A stretch of 64,000 bases of DNA from Branchiostoma floridae (Eukaryota; Chordata; Leptocardii; Amphioxiformes; Branchiostomatidae), in contig NC_049995.1 of assembly GCF_000003815.2 (NCBI RefSeq), forward strand, positions 12,443,436 through 12,507,435. The letters are read 5' to 3'. Each line of letters opens with the position of its first letter. Position 1 is the first letter of the stretch. The position numbers and the translations under genes were made by a program. This document shows, in pieces, positions 1 through 11,170 of the stretch. A model generated the notes under the pieces. The model did not search any database and had not been told where the DNA came from. It saw only the letters and a list, made by a program, of their open reading frames with translations.

Positions 1-1200
1 TGACGTGACCTTCAGTGACCCTGCACAGAGCCACACCTGTGCGCGTCAGCCGGAGAGTTAATTGAATCAAAGACCTAGCCAATCAGCGAAGAGGAGGCCA
101 AAGGCTAATTAATATTCATAAGTGGGGCCTCATGATCCCGTATATAGCAGTGTTCCCGCCAGGGGGAGCGAAGCCCGCCTTAAAGGCTCTCGCATTTTAG
201 ACTATTCAGAAGGCTTTATATTGTATCAGTTCTTAGGGGCATATCTATGATAATCGCAGCAGTCACTTAACTTCTCTTCAGGAGTTTAGCGTAACACTAT
301 TTCAGGTCAAACCGTCAAAGGCAACTAAAAACAAACTTTAACGTTACTGAGTTCAACAGTACTTATAACTTGTTATCCGAAGTTGAAACGCTAGCGATGG
401 TATTTTCGCTGCGCTGTTAGCTCCGTGCGACTGTTGTTGACGGTCTTATAACAGTATATTTTGCACCCCTGTACCCTGGTATGAGTAACATTTGGTATAG
501 ATAGGCATAAGATAGTTGGTAAAATGATCCAAGTAAAATTTTTGGCATAAAGTACTGTAAAAGGCTTAATTACAGCACTTCTTTTAGGGGAAATTGGTTT
601 TCTTTCGTTCTCCATGCCATGACCTTTCGGACGTTCACCCCACAGAGCCGACATCTGCACCTGCGTCTAGCCGTCAGGAAGAGTTAATTCAATTAATGGT
701 TCAGCCAATCAGCGAAGAGGAAAGCGAAGGCTAATTAATATTCATAAGCGGGACCACACAATACGTTAACTTGAAGACTCAGGCCGTACAGACTTCTCGC
801 CAGGATTTTTTCAAAGCGTCGGACAGGGGTCCGGGGGCCGCCGAATGTCCCTGGCGGGGTCCAGGGGCAGGGCCACTGTGGGGGGGATCCAGGTGGGCGA
901 AGCCCCCGGAAGCTCTTGCATTTTAGACTATTGAGAAGGCTTCTTTTATCAGTTTTTTTAGGGCCATATCTACGATAATCGTAGCAGTCACTTACTTCTC
1001 TTCAGCAGTTTGACTTTAAAATATTTCGGGTCAAAGCTTCAAAGACAACTAAAACCTCATAAACAACAAACTTTACTTAGCTCAACAGTATACAAAAATA
1101 TTGTACGGGTTGCCATCCTTAGTTGAAGCGCTTATTTATAGCGCTAGTATCTTCGCTGCGCCGTTAGCCGCCGTGCGACTTTTGTTGACGGTCTGATATC
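1..1200. repeat. Diverged tandem duplication with CCAAT boxes
   Basis: Two diverged copies lie head to tail, about 1-450 and 610-1198. Shared landmarks in the same order are a CCAAT-box segment (GCCAATCAGCGAAGAGG near 82 and 703), ATTAATATTCATAAG just after it, GCATTTTAGACTATT near 193 and 918, CAGTCACTTA, and CGCTGCGC-GTTAGC near 409 and 1153. The offset between copies grows from about 626 to 744 bases, because the second copy carries a G-rich insert around 815-905. The CCAAT boxes suggest promoter-type DNA, but no transcript can be assigned. It could also be an internal part of the Helitron whose 3' end is at 1592. Confidence 0.65.
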
Positions 1201-1502
1201 CCCACGCCGCCTCGCTGATATTCCCACGGACATGTTTCAAGAAAAATACCCAGCAAAAAACGCTGTTCTGAGTCAAATTCTATTCTATAAAACATGTGGG
1301 ACTCAGTGTTACAGTCTAAATATTTTGTAGAAGCACCGCTGTAGGAAAGAAGGTCCAAGCAATGTAAAACATCACGTAGCATGAAGTTCGCTGTCAACTG
1401 GCACACAGCACATGACTGTTTGAAACTCTTAGTCTAATCAACAGCCGTGTTTGATTGATAGCCGGCTAATGTACTGTTAAGAGGATGTTCCATTTTTGCG
1501 CA

Positions 1503-1592
1503 GGGGTGATTTGGAACAGTCCAATGTTGCGTGGGAAGGGGTATGGCTGAAATATGCTGTATTTGCTCTTAAGCAAATGTCGGCCTTTCTAG
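1503..1592 (+). mobile_element. Helitron 3' terminus (copy 1)
   Basis: A short hairpin (ATTTGCT 1561-1567, 4-base loop, AGCAAAT 1572-1578) is followed by a 10-base spacer and CTAG at 1589-1592, with T as the next host base. This is the canonical Helitron 3' end (hairpin, CTRR, insertion before T). The same ~90 bases recur in inverted orientation at 22114-22204, which supports a real element border. The 5' (TC) end was not located, and no Rep/helicase reading frame is visible, so this is a non-autonomous copy. Confidence 0.72.
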
Positions 1593-2128
1593 TTTAGTTT
1601 TGTCTTTCTTTAACTATTGTCTTAGAAAGGAATTTAAGATATGAATCCCAAGAGCTATTCCCACAAGATCCTGAAAAAATTACTGCAAGGTCCAGTAGCC
1701 CATGAACTGTGGATCCTGAACCATTTTACTATGAAGTCCTGAAAGTCATACTGTGGGAAGATCATAGCATTACTTTGAGAAGTTTCAAACAACTGAAAGA
1801 TCTCTATCCACTCTTTCTTGTACTACAATGTAGATGAATAGAAAATATGATGACAATTTGTCGCTGCATATTTGAAAGACACTCAACTGTCAGGTTTGGG
1901 CATCTAACAAAAGTATTTAATTATTGTAATATTTTTTACCTTTCACTGAAACAGAAATATGAAAAAGGATAGGAAAGAATTCATGCATGATACTTTCAAG
2001 TGATTTACAAATCTATCCGTAATACATTCAGCAACTAACAAAAGCCTCTAGTAGAACTATGTAGATTTTCTAAAGGTGCATTTTCTAAAGTTGAAATAAA
2101 CAAATGCTTTCTTTTGTCCTTGGTTTAG
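1593..2128. other. Non-coding, upstream intron or intergenic
   Basis: No recognisable gene or domain was found here. The segment ends in the splice acceptor (TTTAG) of the first visible exon of the SEA/NB-ARC gene, so at least its 3' part must be intronic. Confidence 0.4.
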
Positions 2129-5100
2129 GGAGGGCAGTGTTCTTGTTGACACAAAGATGTCGGTTGGACAGCAAGAGATCAAAAGTGTGAAAGCCGACCT
2201 TGTGTCAAAAGTGAGGTCTGGAGACCTGACAGGAATAGACGTGGACATCAACTATCTCCGCATAGACGATGAAAGTAAGCTCTCGTATAACGATTCTCGT
2301 CTTTATGTCCCAAATGTTGTTTGTCTAAAAATTGGCGCATCATAGAAAAAAGATGTTGTATGGGGTGGTCTGCATTTCAGAATCATAGTGATTTAAGTTT
2401 ATTTTAATAATATTTTCTGCTGGGATATGCAACGAAGTTAAAACCTTAACCTGAAAACACTCATCTACTGTTCTTTTATTTTTGTTTTTCAGTACCACGT
2501 CCATTCAATAGAGGTAAGTTATAAGGTAGTCAGTTAAATCCTGATTTTATCTTATCATCAATATATGCAACAACCTTGGAAATAATACTGAAGATTCTGC
2601 AGCGATTCTGTTAATGTTGTAGCCTGGTATCCAGTCTTCCTATTATCAATTACAGTTAAACATATTATAGCCTTTTTTATGTTTTCTAGCCTTTTTGATG
2701 TTATTTAACATCAAACCCTCAATTTGAAAGATCATACTTCCAGCTCATGTTTCCTGCTGCGAGGTCATTTCATGCAAATCAAACATTGATATGTTTCATA
2801 ATGTCACATTGACCACAGCAGCTGATTCTGGCACTGTGGCTTGCAAAAAATACTTCAAAGCAAATATTGTAGACTATCTTCCAATTTCATGTTATCGATA
2901 TGCTTCTCAACTGTAACGGTTACTTTTTGGCAAGCCAGTGCTGATCCGGCAGTGCTCAATGTGATGTAATTAAAGCAATGATCCATGTTTAATTCAATTA
3001 CCTGGAATCAAGAGCCAATGGTGTGGATTTTTTGTTGCTAAATAACATAGTAAGGGTGTATATTCTGTGCAAACCTCAGTCTGTGTTCATTGAATGATAC
3101 TATTACCAGCAAAAGTTGATTGAAGAAAATGTTGTACTTTGCACCTGCAATTATTGGAACAGACCTTGAATGCATACATGTAATAGCCAAGTCAGTGTGC
3201 AGTGAAGCGTAGTAGCCAATACAACCGTATTACAAAAGTTCTATAATTGTATAATCATTATGATTTTTTCACTTGCAGGTCCCCAAGGCCCTGATATCGT
3301 CGCAATAGTGCTTTCATCTATTGCAGCAGCTGGAGTCGCCCTCATTGCTGGGGTAGCTGCTTACCTTTTCTGTCGAGGCAGTGCTAAGAATACCTACATT
3401 GAAGGTAATGATAGTTAAAGATACGAGACAAGATAAAGTCAAAGGTTGTTGTACCAGTTATAATTACATGTTAGTGTATGAATGGCCTCATGAAAAAGTA
3501 TCCTTCTGTTGTTTTTTTTATTCAGAATTTTATGTACACACAATGAGGTACAAACATTGTAAGTATATACAGTGGTACATCCTAACCATTGCTAGGACTT
3601 GATTCACCCAGACACCTGGCTAGCTATTACTAATTCACCTAGACACATGCATTACCATATAGCATTATGCATACACAACGAAATACAGCCATAATAGATT
3701 GTTAAATATACACATGTTGGAAATAAAACAACACGTGGTACATAATGTTATTGACAAAAAAAAACATAATTCAAAATTTGTTATTGCGTTTTTACCCAGG
3801 TGTCAAAGATACCATTGAGATGGCCCTCGGTCTGGATTTGAACAAGTTGAAAGAACTAACAAAGGGCGATGCAAATCTGTCCATCCTGCTCCCACCACCT
3901 GCTGCAACAGAGAAGCCAATCTCCAACGTCAGGCTGCCAGATACTGGCTTTCACGATAGTACAGACTGTAAGAACATTGTAGCTAAGGCAGGAGAAGGTA
4001 ATTCCTTAGTAATAATTGGCTCTACAGGTAGTGGTAAGACACAAGGGGTTCTAGCATATGCTAAAGGGTTTGCTGAGAAAAACGCAAATGCAATCATGTG
4101 GTTCTTTGGTAGGTCAGAGAATGAGGAGAAGGGCCTGACAAAGGAGACTATCAAAGAACAAGGTATCGAGCTGGCAAAAAAGTTTGGGCATGGCAACTTG
4201 TCACCAGAGGAGTTGCCAAATAAAATCATGAAGTCTCTACAAAATCGCCAGAGCAAAAGCCTCCTTGTCTTTGATGACGTCACAGCCACAAGTGGCATCC
4301 CAGCAGCCTATCTGTCTGCCTCTGAGAAAGTCACAGTCTTCATCACCACTTGCAGTGCCAACCTCGACCTTACCCTTCCCGAGTACAAGATGGAGGGCTT
4401 CACAAAGGACGATGTGCTGAAGTTCTTGAAGAGGGAGGACAAGAAGTCCGTGGAGATCTTTGGGAAAACACCGGATGAAGACCTACTAAAGCTCGCTGAC
4501 CATTTTGGCAACCTCCCCCATGGACTGTCACTGGCAAGAAGCTATATGTTATCATCCAGGACATCGGTGAAGGGCTATCTCCGTGAGCTAGAGGAGAGGT
4601 CAAACCGCGTTGGTGGAGAGCTTAAGGCTCATGAGAAGGCTGTGTATGGAGCTATCCTGCTGGCAATGGAGAACAGAATGTCAGGAACATCCCAAGAAAT
4701 GCTGAAGTTTGCTGCCATTCTGTCCCAGGACCGGATTCCCATCTTCATTCTCAGCAAGGGTGTAGAAATTAGCTTTGACGAGAATCCAGACAAGGATGAA
4801 TTCATCACAGAAGTTGACGAACTGTCCCTGGCTCGTGTTGAGGGGAAGAAAGAAGAATGGATCGATGGACGGATGATCAGTGTTCATCAGCAGACACAGG
4901 CAGCCATCTTGGCCAACTTAGATGAGGAGGAACTGGAAACAATGAGAAGGAGCCTCATCCAAGTCTTCTTGGAGTACTTCCACAAAGACACCCGGAAGAT
5001 CCAAGATGGCTACATCAACGGTCTGCTTCTGCCACACGTTGAGGCTGTTCTCAATCTTCGTACCATCAGCGAACTGCCTGAAAATTACCACACCGGTTTG

Positions 5101-6477
5101 GCACGCCTGTATGAGACCATCGGATACATGTACTGCCAGAAGCGTCTCCCAGAGGCTGCCATCTTTCCACTGGAGAAGGCCAAAGAGATGATCAGTAAAA
5201 TCGTCCCATTGGATACAGATGCTGACACCATCTTCCAGTCGCTTGTGGAGAAAGGAAGCGAGCTTTACGGCCAAGAGGACGTCTACAGCAAGAACTTGAA
5301 GAAAAGGGTCTTGACGACAGGAGATGTAGGGGTTCTCAAAACCAAGGCGTTAACGTTGAGTGATGATTTCATGGCTGCAGCTAAGATGGGAAAGCCCCTA
5401 ACTGAAGAGCAATTTCAACAACTGGTGCAGCTACATCTGGCCTACAACGCTGAGCAGATCCAGCAATCTTTCCTGGTTGAGTTGGCAGCCACCGTCCTCT
5501 ACACTTCTGCTCGGAGGATCTTCTACTTCCAGGGTGAAGAAAGGGTGCAATACAGGCAGACTGCCGAGAAGGATCTCAACCTCTCCCTCACACTCAGCCA
5601 AAAACTAGCGAGCGACCAGGGGCTGGAGATCTTGAACAAGATGCTGTCCCAGCGGTCTGGCACGCTGTACTTGTTGAAGGAAACTGAGGGTAAGTCCACT
5701 GAACAACAGAAAGAGGACTTTCTTCTGGCTATTGAAGGATACCAGAACCTCATCAACGATGATAAGGACTACTTTGAGAATGGCGTACTGAAGAAGATTG
5801 GTGACGATGACTGGCACAGGATGCACTGCTACAGGGCTATTGTTTACACCTACAATGACCTGATTACCAAACTGGCCACAACAGACCAAGAGAGGGCTGA
5901 CTACATCCGTCTCCATGACGAAAGTGCACAAAAGATGGTGGACTTTGGAGAGAAACAAGTGAAGAAAGACGACAAGGGGAAGGTTATTGAGGCACCAGAA
6001 ATGTTGCCAGAAATCTACAACATGTCCGGAGACTTCCTCATACAGATGATAGAGAAGGGTTTTGTGAAGCCTGAAGATGGAAACCCGTTGGGCAGGGCAA
6101 AGCAGTGGTATCATGAGGCCCTAGATGTAGAATCCATCAAGGCATACCATGAGGCAGTTTCTCGACTTGGTTTGGCAAAGGCCTTCACCTTGATGTACGA
6201 GGCGGAGACCGCTAAAGTTACCACAAACGGAGAAACCAGGATCCCCATGCATGATGCAGATGAGAAGATTCCATTGGTCAACAACAACCCGACCCTCGAC
6301 GAGATCCACCACCTGATCAATGCAAAAGAAGAGATGAACAAAAGCCTGAAAATCTATGAAGAGGAACTGAGGAACCGAACGAAAGACATCCAAGAAGCTA
6401 AGAAGTGGAACGACCGCATTGTGCGCCACATTGATAGCCTGCCTAACGTGCCAAAAGAACAAGAAAGTACCGTGTGA
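2129..6477 (+). CDS. SEA-transmembrane-NB-ARC (STAND) receptor, 5' incomplete
   Basis: Exons 2129-2274, 2493-2513, 3279-3404 and 3800-6477 join in one open frame with GT/AG borders and end in TGA. Exon 1 encodes the C-terminal half of a SEA domain: REGSVLVD fits the G|SVVV self-cleavage motif, and the tail runs VRSGDLTGIDVDINYLRIDD. Exon 3 encodes a membrane helix (about DIVAIVLSSIAAAGVALIAG) followed by basic residues. Exon 4 is cytoplasmic and has a Walker A GSTGSGKT (4018-4041), an NB-ARC-style Walker B LLVFDDV (4261-4281) and FGNLPHGLSLA (near 4504), matching the GLPLA motif. About 600 mostly helical, TPR-like residues follow. The last residues, ESTV, fit a class I PDZ ligand. The N-terminal half of SEA and any signal peptide lie upstream and were not found. 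Inference: a membrane receptor that couples ectodomain cleavage or binding to STAND-type oligomer signalling. No known named orthologue is recognised. Confidence 0.85.
3800..6477 (+). CDS. Single large exon encoding NB-ARC NTPase plus TPR-like tail
   Basis: This exon belongs to the SEA/NB-ARC gene. Its 2,678 bases are uninterrupted, whereas all preceding exons are 146 bases or less. It codes for about 892 residues: a short linker, the P-loop NTPase (Walker A, Walker B, GLPLA-like motif), then repeated helical hairpins such as LARLYETIGYMYCQKRLPEA that resemble TPR units. NB-ARC proteins act as ATP-dependent oligomerising switches (APAF1, plant NLRs). Linker residues rich in Pro (SILLPPPAATEKP) separate the helix from the NTPase. 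A frame-compatible ATG at 3745 lies in the preceding intron. Confidence 0.85.
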
Positions 6478-7765
6478 AGCCAACATCATCAATAATATCG
6501 GTTAATGAGCTAGGAACAAGACAGCACACTGCAAATTTTTCTACAAATAACTTGGGCTGTTTTTAAACTGTTATTGTGTACGAGCATTTGATCAGAACCC
6601 CTTGTGATTCCCCTACCTTGTTTTGGTAATGCTACAGGCAGCTGTTGACTCTTTTAATTTGATGACGTAATGATCACTATGATATCATTCTTTAATCAAT
6701 AAGGTTTAGATTAATTTCAGTATACGGTTTTATTATTGTATCTCTGTGTAGTCATAGTCTATATATAGACAATTACAGTGAACAGTGGAAAATATCCCTA
6801 TTGATTAGTAACTTACATCCCTATAGCTAAGCTTCCTAGCAATGTTGTGTGTAGTGGAAATGGTATTCAACTTTAACTTTAGATGACTTACAGTGAAATT
6901 GTGTATATTATTTAAGTGGATATCATGATGATGATCCTGTTGTAAATTTTTAATTATTCACATTGAGATGTGGGTTTTTAGACGAGTCAGAATAGATCGA
7001 ATTTCCAGGCAGACATTTTTGCTCTTAATTATACTTAGCGGTATGTTTAAGGCTTATGTTTTGTTTCATAAGAATGCAACAAGTGTTGTGCAGTTGAGTA
7101 TAGTTAAAAGTTCAAGCAGGAATTGATGCAATGTTTCTATTTGTTATAAAATTTTGATGGTTTCAATGATGGTATTGTTAGCCAACGTTGTTGCAAATGT
7201 ATGCTCTTAAGAATGACATTTTGTTTTGTACAAGCGTTAGATTTGAAGTATGTACTTTCAAATATTGCTGTGTGCGTATGTAGTAGTTCTTTAAAGATTA
7301 TGGCTGCTATTTTGATTAGTGATTGTTTTGAAGGTGTGTTATAATTATAGTATCTATGCTGCATCGTATATGGAAGAAAACAGTGTCGAAAGATTTGAAT
7401 GGTACATGTAGGTCAAATCATGGCACTCTAAAATATTTGATATTTTGTACACTTTCAATGGTTTTTGTGCCAAATGATCCATTCGTTTTTAGATGTGACT
7501 AGAGAAGGCCGAAGAACAACTGTCACAAAAAGACCTTACCATGTCGTATGGCTGAGAGACGCTATCATTCAGAATATTGTTGCATACACAATTACGAGAG
7601 TGTTATTGTTTTCATTCGCATATAAGCTATGCACTGTGACTCTTTCGCATTGTTCAAGTAATTGTGAAAGCATTAGTAGGCAATATGAGTGAAATGGTTC
7701 AAGTATTGTATATATTTCAAAGTATAGCATCTGCAAAAACTACAATAAAACGCTTTGGGTATACT
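6478..7765 (+). other. Probable 3' UTR of the SEA/NB-ARC gene
   Basis: AT-rich DNA without coding signals follows the stop codon. The first canonical AATAAA on this strand is at 7744-7749, so the 3' UTR may be about 1.28 kb. This is inferred from the signal only. Confidence 0.5.
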
Positions 7766-9443
7766 TGTTAAATTTCACTTGCCTTTGTTCATTATTACGC
7801 GATCCCCTTTGCAAACAAACGAGGTTTAGGGTTTACATTCCTGGCAGGCCCAGAAAGACGCTATACACAAATCCCATCACTTCACTCGGGTGTAACAAGT
7901 ACCTAGCTTTAACGTCCCCCTATAGGACATAGAATGAAAAGTTTGAGAGAACCACTCCGCTCTCTCTTCGAAGAATCAACCATCTTTTGTATCGAAACTG
8001 CTAGGGGTCCTTCCCGGTGTGACTGAATCAAACCTTATGGTCTGGTCTGAAGACGTTTGAGCTTGCCTGAGTACAAAACTGATTCAAAGCAACCGATTCC
8101 TACAATACACTTTTCTCATCCGGTGGTGATGGATCAAAAACGAGGTCAATGAGGTAAACAGACAAAACTTATTTCTAAAATTAGCTCCCATTTAGTTTTG
8201 CCCCAAATCACACAAATGTTCACAATATAAGTATTATAACTAGTATAAATATTATAGCTAGTGTTATGCACCGAAAGATGTGGCAATTTAGAGTAGCGTA
8301 GACTGATCCCATAGTCCCTTAAGAGATGCAAAATAAAACATAATAATGCAAATATTTGAAGGACATGCAGCCATTCTCTTATTGGTCGCTTTCCTAATTG
8401 ACTGGCTACTTTTGGTTGAACTGCTAATTATGACGGACAGTCCGGATCCTTTGTTTGCCTCATTGAACTCGAAGATCTATCATGGCCGCCGCGTGAGAAG
8501 GACAGGTGTATACACCCTCCTCCGGCGATGTTGTGAACCTGAAGGACCTGTTCTGTTGCGCACGCGCAATAGGTTCTCAGAACGTTCTTATGAACTAGGC
8601 GTTGGCAGAGTAGGGAGGGAAGTTGAGGGTATAACTGTTGGTACATGGTCCTGACACCTTTAAGGTAAAGCAGCGCATTTCCCAGTATCTAGGTATTTAG
8701 CCTTAGATTTTATTTCGTTTTAACAACAGCGAGGGAAAAGGGTCTCGACAAGGGGTGGCGTTAGCAGGATTAAGTTTAGACATATTGCGCCATACAAGAA
8801 TTAGACTAGGAAGAGGCCTCGAGGAACTAGCCCCATGGGGCTTTAAATTGTATCTTCACATTCACAATGCAAATGATGTAAGATTCTTCTCTCCGTGTCT
8901 TAAATGGTATAGACACTACGCTAGCTGTGTGTTAAATCCGTTTGAGCTATCTGTCGCAAACAAAGGCCTTAACTGTCTAGATAAGTGCTTTGATGTCTTC
9001 GACCAACTAGAGCTGTGGCTGCTCTAGGCTAACTAGAGAATAACCCTCCATATTTGTTATTATTTATCAGGCATTGTCTTCAACTCAGTTTCCCCTTCCC
9101 TGTGTGGCTTTTGAGTTACAAAATCTCAGGTACCACTCTGTACCATTGTGGTTGAGCCCTGTTTTGCCTGACCCTGGTGTTTCGGGTCAGAGTTCTGCAT
9201 GAATGTGCAGAAGGAAGGTAACTCGAGATCCGCTCGCTATGGGAAGATTTGCTTAGTAATCTTGTACATGCCCTTTCTCTCAACAAAAAAAAAAACACGT
9301 AGTGTTAGCAATACCTGGCGCTTATTCAAAGTGGGTAGGAAGACTGCACGGGGTAAAGAAAATATAAAACACTATACAACTAGGATGTGGACCTCACTAT
9401 TATAGCATATGTCACAAGTGATATCCTGTCCTTGAACCTAGAC
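7766..9443. other. Intergenic region before the FN3 receptor kinase
   Basis: No gene, repeat family or domain was recognised. Short open frames (for example 8755-9027) have no recognisable domain or splice pattern. A TATA-like AATATAAAA at about 9359 precedes the receptor-kinase start codon by roughly 85 bases and may be its core promoter. Confidence 0.4.
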
Positions 9444-9564
9444 ATGGCACGCAGGGAGGTGTCTGTTGGTGTCATGGTGTCTGTTGTGGTCCTACTCTCC
9501 TTCCTAGGTAAGTAAACAGAGAAACTGCAACTGTGTTTTCGTTAGTAAGGTGAGTAGAATGTAT

Positions 9565-9601
<37 letters not shown>

Positions 9602-11110
9602 CGTATGTGTGCGTGAGTGTGTATGTGTGTGTGTTCGTGTTTGTGTATGTGTGTGTGCGTTCGTGTGTGTATGTGTGTGTGTGTGTGTGCGTGTGTGTTT
9701 ACGTGCGTGTGTGCGTGTTTGTGTATGTGTGTGTGTACGTGCGTATGCGCGCGTGTGTGTGCGTGTGTGACTGTGTGTGTTTGTGTGTGTAAAAGTGAGT
9801 GAGTGAGTTTGTGTGTTTCTGTCGGTGAACACATAACTCTAAGTCCTTGGTGGATTGTCTTGATACTCAGGCATGTGGGTAGGTTTTGATGAGACCTCGA
9901 AATGATTGTTTGTTTGTTTTATTTTACCAGGCGTAACATATCGCCAGGCGCTTTTTAATGTGCACATGATGATAAAAATGATTTAAAAAATTATGTTCAG
10001 ATTCTATCCTCAAGGATAACGATAATAATGAATTGCCCCGATATCGATTTAGCTACATCAACAGGGAAATGGACCGCCGACCTTACTTTTACGAAAGATA
10101 GCTTTAGACTAACCTGGGACAGGACTGGCGTCGACGAAAACTTCACGAAATATGTGGTGGAGCTGTTTCAGACCAAGAACGGGACTTGGTAGGTGAACAC
10201 GTTGTACAACGCAACCGTCAAACTAAACCAGAATTTGGCATTGGCATCCAATGGCATGCTTTCTTTAATTCCGATGTGATTCGAATTCCGTTGTTTTTGT
10301 ATTTACCTGCATGCTCTCCAAACTTTGCAGACACATTATCAAAATGACGACAGAGTTATTAGTCTAAATATGAAAATATTCTTATTCTCTTACACGCAAC
10401 AAAATCTTAGTGACATCTCGTTTTGTAGTCCTTGTTTCGTGACTGTTGTTTACCATCCTGTGGCATGTGATTTACAGTTAACGTTCGTTCACCGTTATCC
10501 GCGGGGTATCCTATATCCGTTGTAAATAAAAACATTGTGTTGCGGGATTTCAATGGACGATGGCTGAAAAAAACTGCAATATTTTGAAAATATTTGAGTT
10601 TGAAACCACTTTCTGTCCACTTGTTATCCCTAAATATCCTGTATATAAAGCGGACATAGGTTACCCCGCGGAAAAAGGTGAACTAGCGTTACATCTTAGG
10701 ACTTGTTTTTTTTTTAAATCTATTGTTTTCTTGACAGCCTTGACAGTCCGTGGAGAGTGCAAGAAAGCCTGTCTTTCGCACAGAGGGAGGCCACTTTCAC
10801 AGGCTTACAGCCGGGCACCGAGTACTGCATGTACTGTCAACATTTTGTATCCTTTTATGATTAGTACAGCAAAAGCATGATTATGAATAAATATGTGTTT
10901 GCCTTCTGCAAAAAGGTGTAACGAAGTAGTACCGACTGAAAATGTAAACAATGTCAGATAACAGTTTACATATACGGGTGTTAGCGTATTACCAAAATAT
11001 CAAAAGCCTTTAAGTTGTATAAAAGATTAACCATCTACGTATATGTAGGAGTAGATAGATAATAGACTAATAAACGTATATACAGATTTATATAGATAAT
11101 GGATGTAGAC

Positions 11111-11170
<60 letters not shown>

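Noticed and set aside
5605-6114. Antisense reading frame of 169 residues
   Set aside because: It is a shadow of the NB-ARC gene's long exon; codon pattern and domain content support the plus strand.
8755-9027. 90-residue open frame upstream of the receptor kinase
   Set aside because: No signal peptide, domain or conserved splice border recognised; compatible with chance.
9472-9834. Long open frames in several phases of both strands
   Set aside because: They are the translated TG microsatellite; no domain or splice support.
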